Source of the DNA: JBBKWG01 sp037968835
GTDB taxonomy: Bacteria > Pseudomonadota > Alphaproteobacteria > Rhodobacterales > Rhodobacteraceae
Reading direction: 5' to 3'
Length of the DNA stretch: 5,293 nt
Assembly (NCBI GenBank): GCA_037968835.1
Contig: JBBKWG010000302.1
Coordinates: forward strand, 1-5,293
Made by a program: the position numbers and the translations under genes. The number at the start of each line of letters is the position of its first letter. Positions within the stretch are counted from its first letter, which is position 1. Positions 5,056 to 5,293 of this stretch are shown here, piece after piece. Below the pieces are notes generated by a model, which saw only the letters and a program-made list of their open reading frames with translations, searched no databases and was not told the origin of the DNA.

Positions 5056-5293
5056 ACTGAAGCGGCTCAACTCGACTGTGGGACCGTCGGCCAAAGTGCG
5101 GGGATGAGCTGCCTGTCGTGGCTAATCTACAAGCAGATGAAGCTACTCCGTCCGCTCTTTGCAAAGAGCTACGCCAATCCTCGTTGATGACGGGCGCATC
5201 CGGAGACGAATTATCTTGCTCAATCAAAATGGGTTACTACGGTCGTCAGATGTACCTCTAGTGTGCGTGCCATCGCAGAAGCTGTACAACCTT
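5056..5293. other. Upstream region with no supported gene, containing a 16-bp perfect palindrome
   Basis: The clearest structure is GCTCTTTG/CAAAGAGC (5154-5169), a perfect 16-base palindrome with no loop, of the kind bound by dimeric regulators. Two tiny + strand frames overlap here at TGATG: 5104-5187 (27 codons, MSCLSWLIYKQMKLLRPLFA and on) and 5187-5261 (24 codons). Neither has a well-spaced ribosome binding site, so I do not call them genes. A - strand frame at 5227-5039 needs a TTG start and looks like noise. Confidence 0.4.

Noticed and set aside
4885..5293. PhoB box before the phosphatase gene
   Set aside because: Looked for paired CTGTCAT-type 7-mers 11 bases apart on both strands. 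Only a single CTGTCGT (5113-5119) was found, with no partner.
1..5293. CRISPR array, insertion sequence or defence system
   Set aside because: No regularly spaced repeats outside the RTX coding units, no transposase, integrase, nuclease or helicase motifs in any frame, and no paired terminal inverted repeats with target duplications seen.

Overview
The base composition and codon use (G/C-rich third positions), the tRNA-Asn sequence and the style of the large RTX-type protein suggest a fairly high-GC Gram-negative bacterium, most likely an alphaproteobacterium. That is an inference; nothing here fixes the genus.

Layout. Bases 1-115 hold a complete tRNA-Asn(GTT) gene on the + strand with CCA encoded and a promoter-like sequence at the window edge. 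Bases 116-541 contain no convincing gene, only small inverted repeats and one nested hairpin. On the - strand, 1018-578 is a plausible small gene of unknown function with strongly G/C-biased third positions, followed 12 bases after its stop by a good intrinsic terminator (566-541). Bases 1019-1119 are intergenic and carry a perfect 12-bp AT-rich palindrome. The - strand from 4884 to 1120 is one intact gene for a 1254-residue secreted multidomain protein. Bases 4885-5293 are the upstream region of that gene, with a weak promoter candidate, a cluster of ATCGC/GCGAT motifs, a consensus DnaA box and a perfect 16-bp palindrome.

The large protein is the main item. In order it has seven RTX calcium-binding nonapeptides, a serralysin-C-like segment, an SwmB-like beta domain, three Ig-like repeats, an unnamed beta-sandwich-like module, two cadherin-like 'tandem-95' repeats, and a C-terminal purple-acid-phosphatase-type metallophosphoesterase with all seven metal ligands present. 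It has no signal peptide, no cysteine and only ten lysines, which fits an extracellular calcium-loaded protein exported by a type I system. The odd point is that the RTX/serralysin-C module, normally the C-terminal export end of such proteins, sits at the N-terminus, with the enzyme at the other end.

The tRNA is independent of the rest. The two - strand genes point the same way and may share the terminator, but the 101-base gap and the TATATA box between them leave room for a separate promoter. No type I secretion genes, CRISPR array, transposase or recognisable toxin/defence module is visible.
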